DNA of 64,000 bases from Sipunculus nudus (Eukaryota > Annelida > Sipuncula > Golfingiida > Sipunculidae): positions 57,431,159 through 57,495,158 of the forward strand of contig CM049313.1 in the NCBI GenBank assembly GCA_026874595.1, read 5' to 3'. The notes under the pieces are model-generated. The model was not told where the DNA came from and did no database searches. It was given only the letters and a program-made list of their open reading frames with translations. Of the stretch, positions 12,653-24,600 are shown one piece after another. A program made the translations under genes and the position numbers. Numbering within the stretch: position 1 is the first letter of the stretch; every line of letters starts with the position of its first letter.

Positions 12653-15600
12653 CTGTGGAATACAGAAAAAGGAAGACCATCTGTGAAAATTTGTAGACAG
12701 GTACTACTACAAGAAGTAAAACATAACTGAGAATGTTTGTACATTTAAATTACATGTCTACATGTTTGTTCTTATTCTGTAGAGCAATTCAAGAAACCTA
12801 GAAGCTACATGCATTCAGAAATGCAAGGGTTAGCAAACATCTACACAGTTAGTATAAGTGCTATACTATTCCCACACTCTTTTTTTGGCTTTTTGATAAT
12901 TAAACTGTTGACAATTAAGCAGTTTACACATTTGTACAGTCAGATCCATTTTTTTATTGAACAAATTTTTATTTCAATTTTATGAAATGTGAACACTTGC
13001 AATATAGTCCCCAGTCCACAGGCAGAAGGACTTGAGAGTGGGTATGGATTTGGGGGGGATTTGAAAATGATGGAAGTTACATCATCTCTGTACCTCTGCA
13101 TTTATTTTCTTTATTTAATATATTTTATGCAGTTGCTATAAAACTACCTTCCACATTGTGCTCAGATGGAGGGAGTAGGGGGGTTACCATAAAATTAAAT
13201 TTCCATCCAACAGTGCTTACAGGAGTTTATTCAAAAGTTTATTCATAATTATTTACTATTTAAAAACAGGTAGATGGCAAACAAAGCAAATCACTCTTAT
13301 TCCCACTGCACTGAGGCAGGAGAAAAATGAACAATTATTTGCATTGGATCCTCATTTTTTATTACATCAATTTTATTTAAAGTTTATAAATTTTTACATG
13401 TGCAGTATAACATATATACCTGAATATTGAAGTTGATTCACAATTCTAAATTGCATCATAATCTGTTGCTAATTCGGTCAGGTGACATATTATGGATACT
13501 GACATATTTATTTTTTCAGATATACAATTTTTTTTTATAAAATATATCTTTTGAATTTTCAAAACAATATAGGTCCTACATATACCCGATAACAAAACTT
13601 GATTCAGAATTCACAATTGTAAGTTGCACCTTTATTTATCCATGATTTGGCTCATATATTATCCAATTATGCAGGCCTACTGATGGGTTTATTTATATTT
13701 TAACAAGGGACCCATGGTTCACAGCGCTCAGCTGAAGTTAAAAATTTTGCAAATGCAAAATATGCAAAATATTCTATTGTAATGTTTTCATATATATAAG
13801 GATATAAGAAGCTAAGAGGAAAGGGGCCCTTTTATTTGGTTATAGTAAAGTTTTAAATATATGATTGCAAAACTTATATATGTCAAGACTGTCATGAAGA
13901 CAAGTGGCCCATGGGCCATGACGCTCGGCTAATTTAGACTGTGTGCTCATTTCTTTTATTAATGTTATATATTGTTTGTGAGAGTAGCCTATGGCTAAAG
14001 TTACCTTGTTAAAAAGTGGACAGAAAATAAAAATTTCAGGAATCATAGGAGACCTGCCCAGGACCGCTCTGGATTTCACAATAGAGGGTTCCAAGGAAAA
14101 TGGATACAATTTTTACCCTGTCTGTCTAGGTGCTCAAAATCATGTTACTGGTCCATATAGCTGGCTAAATATAGGTCACCATGATCCAATTTCAGGTTTC
14201 CAAGGAGAATTGCCAAGGATTTTCCTCAATGTCATGTTAGAAGATTCTAGGGCCAATGGATACAATTTGTGCCTTGTCTGTCTTGGTGCTCAAAACCATT
14301 TTTCAGCCCATAGGTCACACAATATAGGTCACCATGATCTAATTTCAGGTTTCCAAGGACACTTGACTAAGACCTCGCTGAATTTAATATTAAAAGATTC
14401 TAAGCCTAACAGATACAATGTGTGCCCTGACTGACTGTCTGGGTACCTTTATGACTTCTTTTCCTAAAGGTCACAAAATATAAGTCATGGTGACTTAATT
14501 TCAGTTTCCCACAGACATTGGCTAATGAAATCTCAGAATATTAAATTAGAAGATTCTAGGCCTTACAAATACAGTGTGTGCCCTGCCTGACTTTCCTTGA
14601 TGCTCAAAATACATTTTTTGGCCTGTGGATCATAAAATGTAGGTCACCATGACCTAATTTCAGGTTTCCAAGGAGATTTGCCTAGGACCTTCCAGAATGT
14701 TGCATTAGAAGATTCTAGGCCTAACAGATATGATATGTGCCCATCTGAGATTCGGGGTACTAAAATTTGGGTTTTTGTCTTGCAGGTCACAAAATGTAGG
14801 TCACCATGACCTAATTTCAGGTTCCCAAGGAGATTTACCTAATGCCTCTCAGAAAATTGTGTAAGAAGATTCTAAGCCTTACAGATACAATTTGTTACCA
14901 TCTGACATTCAGGGTGTTCATTAGACATCTTTTCCTATAGGTCACAAAATATAGGTCACAGTGACCTAATTACAGGTTTCCAAGGACATTTGCCTATGAC
15001 CTCCCTACATGTCATGTTCCAGGATTCTAGCCCTAATGGATACTATTTGTGCCCAATCTGAATGACTGGGTCCTCAAAATCATGTTTTCGGCCTGTAGGT
15101 CGCAAAATATAGGTCACCATGACCTTATTTCAGGTTTTCAAGTAGATCGGCCTAGGACCTCCCTAAAAGTCACATTGGAGAATTCTAGGCCTTATCCATT
15201 CAATTTGTGCCCCATCTGACTGTCTAAATGTTAAAAATACAATTACTCTGCCCCAAGCAGATAATAATTTTATGCTCGCCACACCATCAGTGTTTTGTGT
15301 GTTGGGCGCCATTAAAAGGAAATGATACTGGGGGGGGGGGGGGGGGGGACAATACTAGTATATACACAAATATTTAAAGCCCAAGACCTGCCTGGTTGAA
15401 AAGAACGTAATGATAACCAAAATCAGAGTTAAAAACTGTACCGACAAATAGTGAGAATACTTGGAGGGCTGACATCATTATTAGTAGGGGGCGCTGGGCG
15501 ATAATTAAGGTAATTAACACTGTGTTCTGGGAAATCTGGTACTCTTCACGTATGGAAACCCATAGCCAGCAGCGTGAGGACCTTGCTAAATAAGCAGATT

Positions 15601-18600
15601 CATTTGAAACAAGTAGTTTAATTTTATCTGCAGTATAACCAGTTCATGAAGAAGCGGAATTAACTATAGGAGAGGGTGAATATCCAATATGGCGGCACTG
15701 CTTACAAGAGGGCGGAAGTTCAAGGTAGCTAGATTTTGAATAATGATTACAGATGACCTCACTTTGACAAGAAGGGTCACGATTAGTAAGTTTATGTTAC
15801 ATACATTCCCATCTGTATTCTAACTGGACTAAAAACTCCATTAAATATTATATTAAGAAAGATCTGGGGCAACCATCATGCACTGCAAACCGGAAGTAAG
15901 TACCGGCAAATAGCAGTCCAGGACATTGTTTGAGAAGACATGCCCACGCTAGGACAAAATCACTCGTCAACCAGGACTCGGCAGCCATCTACGAAACGAC
16001 GACCAGCGAATTCATCTGACATAAAAAACGACAACCAGCAACGTACTATCTGGAAGAAAAACCCACCACCACTCCCTACACCACTGACTAAAGCACCCAA
16101 GTGTTCTTCTTATTAATGTTAAAATTTTAAAGTATATTGAATATTGTTTCTAAGCAGTATATTTGTCGAGGTGTAAACTGTTTACTTTTACTACTACTAC
16201 TTTTACTTTTAGTATGACCTATACGATATATATGGCGTGTTGTACCCCACCTTCCCGTCAGTGGGAAAGAAGGGATAATTGCTGAATATGTTGAATATGA
16301 AAATTTTAATGTTATTTTTAATAAACCTCGGCCAGTTTTTCCCACAATTCCATGTCTTGTGCGCTTCTTTCAGCACTTCTGAGAACGGAGCAAGTGACTG
16401 GATGGGTATGAATGATATTATCAAGTTTTGATTAATTACTGGATAATTGTGAGCAGGTTCAGGTGTGTGCATGTTGGTGTGATAGAGCATAAATCATGTT
16501 TTATTCGGCCCGTAGGTCAAAAAGTATAGGTTACCATGACCTAATTTCAGGTTTCCAAGGAGATTTGCCTAGAAACTCCCAGGATATTGTGTTAGAAGTT
16601 TCTAGGCTCCACAAATACAAATTGTCCCCATCTGACATTCAGGGTGCTCGTATGACATCTTTTCCCTTTAGGTTGCAGAATATAGGTCACAGTGACCTTG
16701 TTTCACGTTTCCAAAGGCATTTGCCTAGGGTTTCCAAAAATTCCGGTAAGTCACAAAATATAGGTCAACATGACCTTATTTCAGGTTTCCAAGGAGATTT
16801 GCCAAGGGCCTCCCTGGAGGTAAAGTTAGAAGTTTCTAGGTCTTACGGTTACAATTTATGCCCTGTTAACGGACGGACGGCCAGACAGCTGGCCAGACGC
16901 TGGACACAGGGTGATCACAATTGCTCAGATGACTTACAGTCAGCTGAGCTAAAAAAAAAACAGTAAAAGTTTTGAGATATACTGTGATGCATATGAAAAA
17001 TTTACAGATGAACAGGCAAGTGGACAGATTGAACTAATACCTTTATTTCACTTTCAGGGGAATTATGCATTTAAGTTTATATTAAAATTTTTTTTTTTAG
17101 CATATCCTCTTTTCCATTAATAGTTTTATCAGATTCATCTTTTTATTTAGTTTTATAAATTTGTAATAAAATAATCTGAAAAGAAAATTAAAATATCAGA
17201 ATTCTAAGTTGCAATCATCATTTATCAAGAGTGTAACTCATATCGGGTTGTATTATGCAAACACATATATTTTATTATTTCTAAATCTCAAATGTTTGAA
17301 CTTAATTTAAAAGAAAATAATGCCACAACATGGCATGTTCTAGATTTTTTCTTGAATCACTAATAAAAAGTTTTGGACATCGGAATTCTCAGTCAATGCT
17401 GAACTACAATGCCGTACATTCACTGAAATAAAAGATTCAGTAAAGTTGATAGAAAAACATCTTTTCAGATGAAGTATACACACTGTTGGTTGAATGAGGG
17501 ACAAACAATATCATTGTGCCAAATACATACTCCCAGCTATAATTTATAACTGGAATTAAAAGTCACTCTCACACCTCTTGAAGTTTTTACTCTTCTGAAT
17601 TAAGGAATTACTTATCTGATGAACATCCACACTTTCACAGCAATACACAACTTTGTATAGACACAATTAAATGTGCACTTTAATTATAGTAACCCTATGT
17701 ATGGGTACAATACAATTATTGTAACCCTTGTACAATACAAAATCTAAACTGTAGCATAGGCTAGAATGAGAATGAATCAAATACAGGAAATTATAACATT
17801 CATCTAGTTTATGCACCATCTGGGGAGGTGGGGAGGAGTGCAGGGCAGAGGGGAAGCCTGCTAGTAGTGGCCAAGCTGAGCCAAGGCAAGCTGCCTGGAG
17901 TGGCACTACAAAACACAAGTGAAGGCTGTACTACTAGGTGGGCTAGATGTAAACAACACTTGACATGGTGTATGAAAACTTGAATAAAAGCTACTCTTTT
18001 CGATCAATTCCTTTGAAATTTCAGATTTTAAAAGATTAAATCCTTTTGTATATATTCTGTGAAAATTAAAACCACATTGCTTACAGGGAACAAGTGACCC
18101 ATGGGTCATGATGCTCAGCCTACTGACATGTTGATAATGTCCTTGCACAGACAACTAATTAAGATAAGTGGCATCATTGTTCATGCATATTAGCTTAAGT
18201 TCATCAAGACCCATAAGCACAACAAATTTGATAACAATCAAACCAGCCTTTCACGAGGAATCTGGCAATTAGTGTGTATTTTGCATTATTTCTGGGGTGT
18301 TCAAACATACCCCAAAACTCTGAGAATATAGATCACTGTGACCCAATTTCAGGTTCCTTGGGAGAACTTTTGAGGAAGTCTCAGGATGTCAAGTTAGAAG
18401 ATTCTGGGCCCCATGGTTACGATTTGTGACCTACTTTGGTATCAAATTTTTAATTATTCTGGGGGGGTACTTCAGAGCCCCATAGCTTGGACAATATGGG
18501 TGACAGAAACCTAATTTCAGGTTTCTAAGGAGACTTTTCATGGGTCTCCCAGCATGTCAGGAAAGAAGATTCTAGGTCTAGCCATTACAATTTACGCCTT

Positions 18601-21600
18601 GTTAATAGATGACACATCTTTTATGGTCTCAAAAATAGATAAAAAAATAGTAAAAAATTGAAAATTGTACAGGTAGTGCCACCAGTCTGCAGAAACTGAT
18701 GAAACACTCCATGATCAATATCCATGCAAAGAATCATGGTGATCAATGCATTAGTTGTTCAGATATTTGAGCTTTTGTATCCAATTTTTTATTATTCTGG
18801 GGGTTACTTTGAAACCCCATATCTTGAAGAATATGGGTAACAGAGACTTAATTCCAGGTTCACATGGAGATTTTTCATGGACCTCTCTGGATGTAGTGTG
18901 AGAAGATTCCAGGTCCAGTGGTAACGATTTGTGCCTTGTTAACGGCTGGACGGCCGACAGACAAAGATTGATCGCTATAGCTCAGATGACTTACAGTCAG
19001 CTGAGTTAAAAACGTGCCATTGCCAAAGTTGGACAAAATTTACGGTATTGATTTTTTATTTATGCTAATAACTTAAAAGTTTTGCAAATTCAGATCTAAT
19101 TTTGGGAAAATAATTGAATCTTGATTAAATAAAGTTATATCCCGGAAAAAAAGTCTCCAGCTTCAGCAAATTCTCAAGTGAGTATATATATTTCCTGAAT
19201 TTTTAAAAATTTCATTATCTTTAGTTCAATAACTTTATAACAATAAGCAGTACAGACCTAATTTTTGGTATGATAATAGAAAATGAATTGAAGAATATGT
19301 ATACTGAATATGATAAAAAACAGATCAGTGGTTTTGATATTAGGCAGTCTTGAAGTGTAACAATGGCTTTTTTATGGAAAACGGAGGTTTTTCCTTTATA
19401 TCTCAAAGGAACGAAGTCCTAATGACCCGATTTTCAGTATAGTAGGAGATTTTGGAGACATTTAATGGTATGCAAAATTTTGGAATCGTAGGTCCAACGG
19501 TTTTAAAAGTGCCCTGTTAACGGCCGGATGGACGACGGACAAAGGACCATGACTATAGCTCAGATCAGTGACTTACAGTCAGCTGAGCTAAAAACTAGAC
19601 AGAGCTGGTCTCTGAGATTATTTCTGTGAAATATTGAACCAATTGGCTGAATGATTTCAGAAAAGATTTTCAAATGTTTTCTAGCTTTTTCGGAATAAAA
19701 TGTAAGATAATGCAGATCGTGCCACTAAACACTCAATCCCACAACATTTGATATGTGACAGATTTTTGGATAAAATTTGGGGATGCTAGTTCCTGCTATT
19801 CCTGAGAAATTCTGGATTAATGTCCTGATGACACCTTTACAGAGAATGTCAATTTGGGTGGTGCCACCAATACTTCAATTTCAAATAAGACTCTTGTCAC
19901 CATCATTTGCATAAAATTTGGAGATGATAGCACCAGCCGTTTCTGAAATTGTAATTTTAGTATCCCTTTTTCGGCCAAATGACTTAGTTCAGCTTCCTGT
20001 ATCTCAGCCAAAATTCTCTGAACTGTAACCATTTGAACAATCCTGAGAAAAATTGTTTTAGGGATTATTTCTGTTAAATGTTGTATGTTTTGGCTTGACA
20101 GTTTCAGAGGAGAAGGGTTTTAAAGTGTTTTTAGTTTTTTCCCAATAAAATCTAAAGTAAATGCAGATAGCCAAAAAAAAGCAAAATCTGATAGTTTTTT
20201 TACATGACTGATTTTTTGCATAAGGTTTGGTGATGATAACTTCTGCCATTTTTGAAATAGTATCAGTTAACTTTCAGATGATGAACAACACTGCACCATC
20301 ACATAATCTCACAGGTTTGCTAACAAAATGGAATTCGAGGCACTGAATCCAGCTTTGTCAAAAGTTATGAACGATTTTGCAAACAGTCCTAACCATAAAT
20401 AATCTCATTCATAGTAATCTTGTAATTAGCGTTGTTATTGTTCAATGTAAACAATTTGTATGAAAATAAATAATATATTATAAATGAAAATTTCAACTAT
20501 ACAATTCATACAATAATTCTGTGACTATGAAGAGTATTTCCTCTGTGGTGTACTTGATCTCCTATTTTTGCCAAAAGCAGCGGCATGTCAGGGCGTGTGG
20601 TCTTTTCATAGTTCATTTCAGACAAACAATCTATTGTTGGCTGCACTAAAAAGTCGAGATTTTTTATTTTGGGTTTCTTTTTAAGGCCACATCAATAAAA
20701 GAGAATTTACGGTAACTTATTTTATACTGTAACTTCAAGCATGGTTAAATTTGTACATATTTAGAATATATTAATTAATACTATAAACACTCCTTAGAAC
20801 AAGGAGCATTTTGGCACATTAGGTTGAACAGGTGTTTCCCAAACATCTGTGTTTTACCACACATATTCGAATCTGCATAACACCTGTTTGTTTCTTTTTA
20901 TCTTGTAATTTACTGCACAAAACAAGTGGCCCATGGACCATGAGGCTCAGCTAAATTTGACTGGGTGCTCATTTTTTTTTTATTAATGTTATTGTGTGTT
21001 AGAATAGCCTATAGCTTATGTTACTATTGTTGAAAATGGACAGCAATTTCAAATTTCAGGATTCAAAGGAGACTTGCCAAGGACCCTCCTGTATTTCACA
21101 AAAGAAAGTTCCAAGAATAATGGACCCAGTCTGTCTGGGTGCTCTAAATCATATTTCTGCTCCATAGCTCACAGAATATAAAGGTCACTATGACCCCATT
21201 TCAGGTTTTCAAAGAGATTATCCAAGGACCTCCATCAGTGTTATGCTAGATGAGTTACAGTCACCTGAGCTAAAAAAGCAATTCACCCAATCATATAATT
21301 CTAAAATAATTCTATTTTATATTAACACACACACAGTTTCCAACATAATCATAGACTGTTCATATTTTACTTAGAGGCCGATCGAGTTGGTAGATGCAAT
21401 TGACCTCATCATTGAGACAGGCACACAAAGTTGGGAGTTATACAAAAATAGAATTATGAGTATGAATTGATTCTAATATAAATAGTTCTAAGCCACTATT
21501 TTAGGTGTTAGGGTATATTACTCTTATAGGGATTGTCTAACTAGTGGCCCATGGGCCATGACGCTCAGCTGAATTCAGAGAAAACCATGGGCAACATATG

Positions 21601-24600
21601 ACTCCCTGAGTGGAAGTCTCAAAAATAAAGAAAAAATTTGAAAAAAAAAAATCCAGGTGGTCCACCAGTCTGCAGGAACTGATGAACAATCCATGATCAA
21701 TATGCATGCAAAAAATCATGGCGATCAATGAATCAGTTATTCAGATCCTGGAACATCTGTATCAAAATTTTAATTATTCTGGAGGGGACTTACTTTCCCC
21801 ATAGCTTAAAGGATATGGGTAACAAAGACCTAATTTCAGGTTTCATTGAAGACATTTCACGACTTCCTTGGATGATAAGTAAGAAAATTCTAGGTCAAAC
21901 AGTGACTTTTTGTGCTCTGATTAAAGATAAGGCTTGATTTTAAATTCTTAAAAATAGTGAAAAAATGTGTAAAAATTTAAAAAAATACAGTAGCACAACC
22001 AGTCTTTAGGGAACTGATGGAACACTCCATGATCAATATGCATGCAAAAAAACATGGCTGTCAGTGCATAAATTATTCAGATACTGTTGTTTTTATATCA
22101 CATTTTAATTATTCTGAGGGGTATTTACTAGCCCCATAGCTCAGAAAATTAGGGTAGCAGAGACCTTATTTTATGTTTTAAAGGAAAATTTCATGCACCT
22201 CCCTAGATGACAAGTATGAAGATTCTAGTTCAAGCGGTTATTATTTAAATTGTGCTTTGTTAACAGATGAGGCTTTATTTGGAGGTCCCAAAATAGAGAA
22301 AATAATGTGTAAAAATTTGAAAAAATACAGGTGCAACCAGTCTACAGGAACTGATGAAACACTCCATGATCAATATGCATGCAAAAAATCATGGAGATCA
22401 ATGCATTAATCATTCAGATACCGGAGCCTTTGTATCAAATTTTTAATTATTCCATGGCCCCATATCTCAGAGGATTTAGGTAACAGAGACTTAATTTTGA
22501 TTTTTCAAAGGACATTTTTCTTGGACCTTCCTGGATGTAAAGTAAGAAGATTCTAGGTCCAGTGGTAACAGTTTGTGCCCTGTTAAATGCCAGATGGCTG
22601 GAAAGACGGACCGAAGAAGGACAAAGGGTGATGGCTATAGCTCAGTTGATTTTCAGTCAGCTGAGTTAAAATTCATAAGTTGGGCTTGCCTATGGTGAAG
22701 CATGGTGGGGATTGTGCCTGACTATCAGCTGTTACATAGGCCTATTCCTGCAACAGAATGACCAAGTTTGTTACAGTTTTACAATTTACAAGCACTTGTT
22801 GGTAAAGTTACTAATATATGCATATATTTATACATAAGTAAATAAAGAATGTGTAAAAAGCCAAAAGATTCATTTGCCGCCTCGTTCTGATTACCCTGCT
22901 GAACTGTGTGTCAAGCATGTGGCACGCGCCCTTAGTTGTTGATTGCGCAATAATGTCCTTGCGGTGCAATAAACCTGAATGGCCTCATGCCTTGCTATTT
23001 CGAGCTCACCCCATACAAAAAAAAAAGGTTGCAGCAACCTTGCAGCAACCTTGTGGCAACGTTGCTGCTACCCATTTTAGGTTGCAGCAAAGGGTACCAG
23101 CTAGTCGCCAGGTACCAGCAAGCTGGAACCCAAGGTTCCCACAACGTTGCTGCAACTTACCAGCTAGTTGCCACATACCAGCTAGCTGGAACCCAAGGTT
23201 CCCACAATGTTGCTGCAACATACCAGCTAGTCACAAACTACCAGCTAGCCAGAACCCAGGTTCCAACAACGTTGCTGCAACATACCAGCTAGTCACCACG
23301 TACCACCTAGCTGGAACCCAAGGTTCCCACAGCAATGCTGCAAGTTTATACACATATGCATGCAGCTAGATGAAATCAAAGGTGCCTACAACACACAGGC
23401 TCTGTATAAAAATAGATCTCCACTAGCCACAAGATTCCAACTAGCAGAAAGAAACCACAGGTTAAATTCACAAGGTCTCTGCATCCACCTGGGGGTTGGC
23501 CTAACAATCAACACATTTTAATGCAAATTTCTTTCAAATGAAAAATTCTTTCAATTTGGTAACTTACGACATAAATTTTTAATTTAAAATTCAGTCTACG
23601 TAAATTTATTATATTTAATATGATGTAAAATCAGTACTGGTATGCCAATGGTTTACTTGGGTGACCATTTTGCCAGAGAGTTCTCCTTGCAATAAGTGTA
23701 CACATAAGATAGCCGGTGGGCAACTGAATTACATTAATACAAATTAAAATATCTTTATAATGTTCACATCATCCAATTTTAGTGGTGAGGAAGCATTAAC
23801 TGTTGGAAGTTGTTAAACATGCACACACACAGCAAGCACCCAATCACCTCTAAATTCAGTGAAAACACATCATACAAATTCAAACATTTAATGCAAGAAT
23901 GGTTAAATATGCATCAAAGATGAAACATTTGAATTTACTTATTATACTACCCAGTGATTAAAGTAAGATGCCATAGTTTTGCAGTGTTTACAAAATTAAT
24001 AAAATTTTGACTATAAATCTAAACATGAACAATTTTAACAATACCATATGTCTGTATGGCTGACTATCAAGTTGAGATCCAAGTATGAAGTCCTAACAAA
24101 TTACTACGGACTAAAGAATTCTCCTTTACTCTCACACAAACCAAAGCTAATATTTCCAATGTTACTGATGAAAAAATGTAAATCCCAGACACATATTTTC
24201 CTCCATAATTTATCTGGGTAATTATATTACTGAATCAATGGTATGCATGGTTATCTTAAGTATGTTATTTTTGTTTGCTGTGTCTAAAGTGGAAAGACAA
24301 AAGTTTGATATTAAAGATTTAAAGACATCTCTCATTTTATCATTACATCAAATTGTGAACATATAATATATATAAATAAAAGGCAGGTACTGATAATTTT
24401 ACCTCAGAACCTAACCCTAGATTAATAAATTTTAGATATACTTGTTGCTATGGTGATATAAATTACAATGATAAACCAGTGAGTTTGACATCAGTGAATT
24501 TCCTAATTAAATATAAGCATTTTCATTCACACAAAGAAATTACAATTGGCATCCATTCACATTCTTCAACAATACTCCACAACTATCTCAACTGAATTCC

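Larger units (their letters stand above)
13900..16960 (+). mobile_element. Pearl/HINE-like element, family A (ERE-bearing core), with a nested insertion
   Basis: Starts ACAAGTGGCCCATGGGCCAT then GACGCTCGGCTAA. The core is about ten tandem units of ~155 bp, seven at 14110-15236 and three at 16494-16850. Each is centred on a palindrome of the form AGGTCAnnnTGACCT followed by 'aatttcaggtttccaagga'. The 3' end has GGACGGACGGCCAGACAGC (16869-16887), then GGTGATCACAATTGCTCAGA, then CAGTCAGCTGAGCT and an A run. The GCTCAGCTG-type 5' motif and CAGCTGAGC 3' motif are inverted copies. A 1.2-kb insertion splits the array (15269-16493). Noncoding; short open frames (13991-14434, 16496-16966) run through the repeats. 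Confidence 0.8.

Noticed and set aside
12653-12680. ATG at 12680 as the start of a 365-aa protein
   Set aside because: The first nine residues derive from a pyrimidine tract ending TTCCACAG, a splice acceptor. Joining at 12652 continues the frame from 37424.
11842-12696. Open frames on the plus strand opposite the last exon of the 429-aa gene
   Set aside because: They are antisense to a GC-rich, low-complexity coding exon. No splice or motif support.
22908-23369. Open frames with repeated GTQGSHN-like peptides
   Set aside because: They cross the transposon boundary and its left subterminal array, so not a gene.
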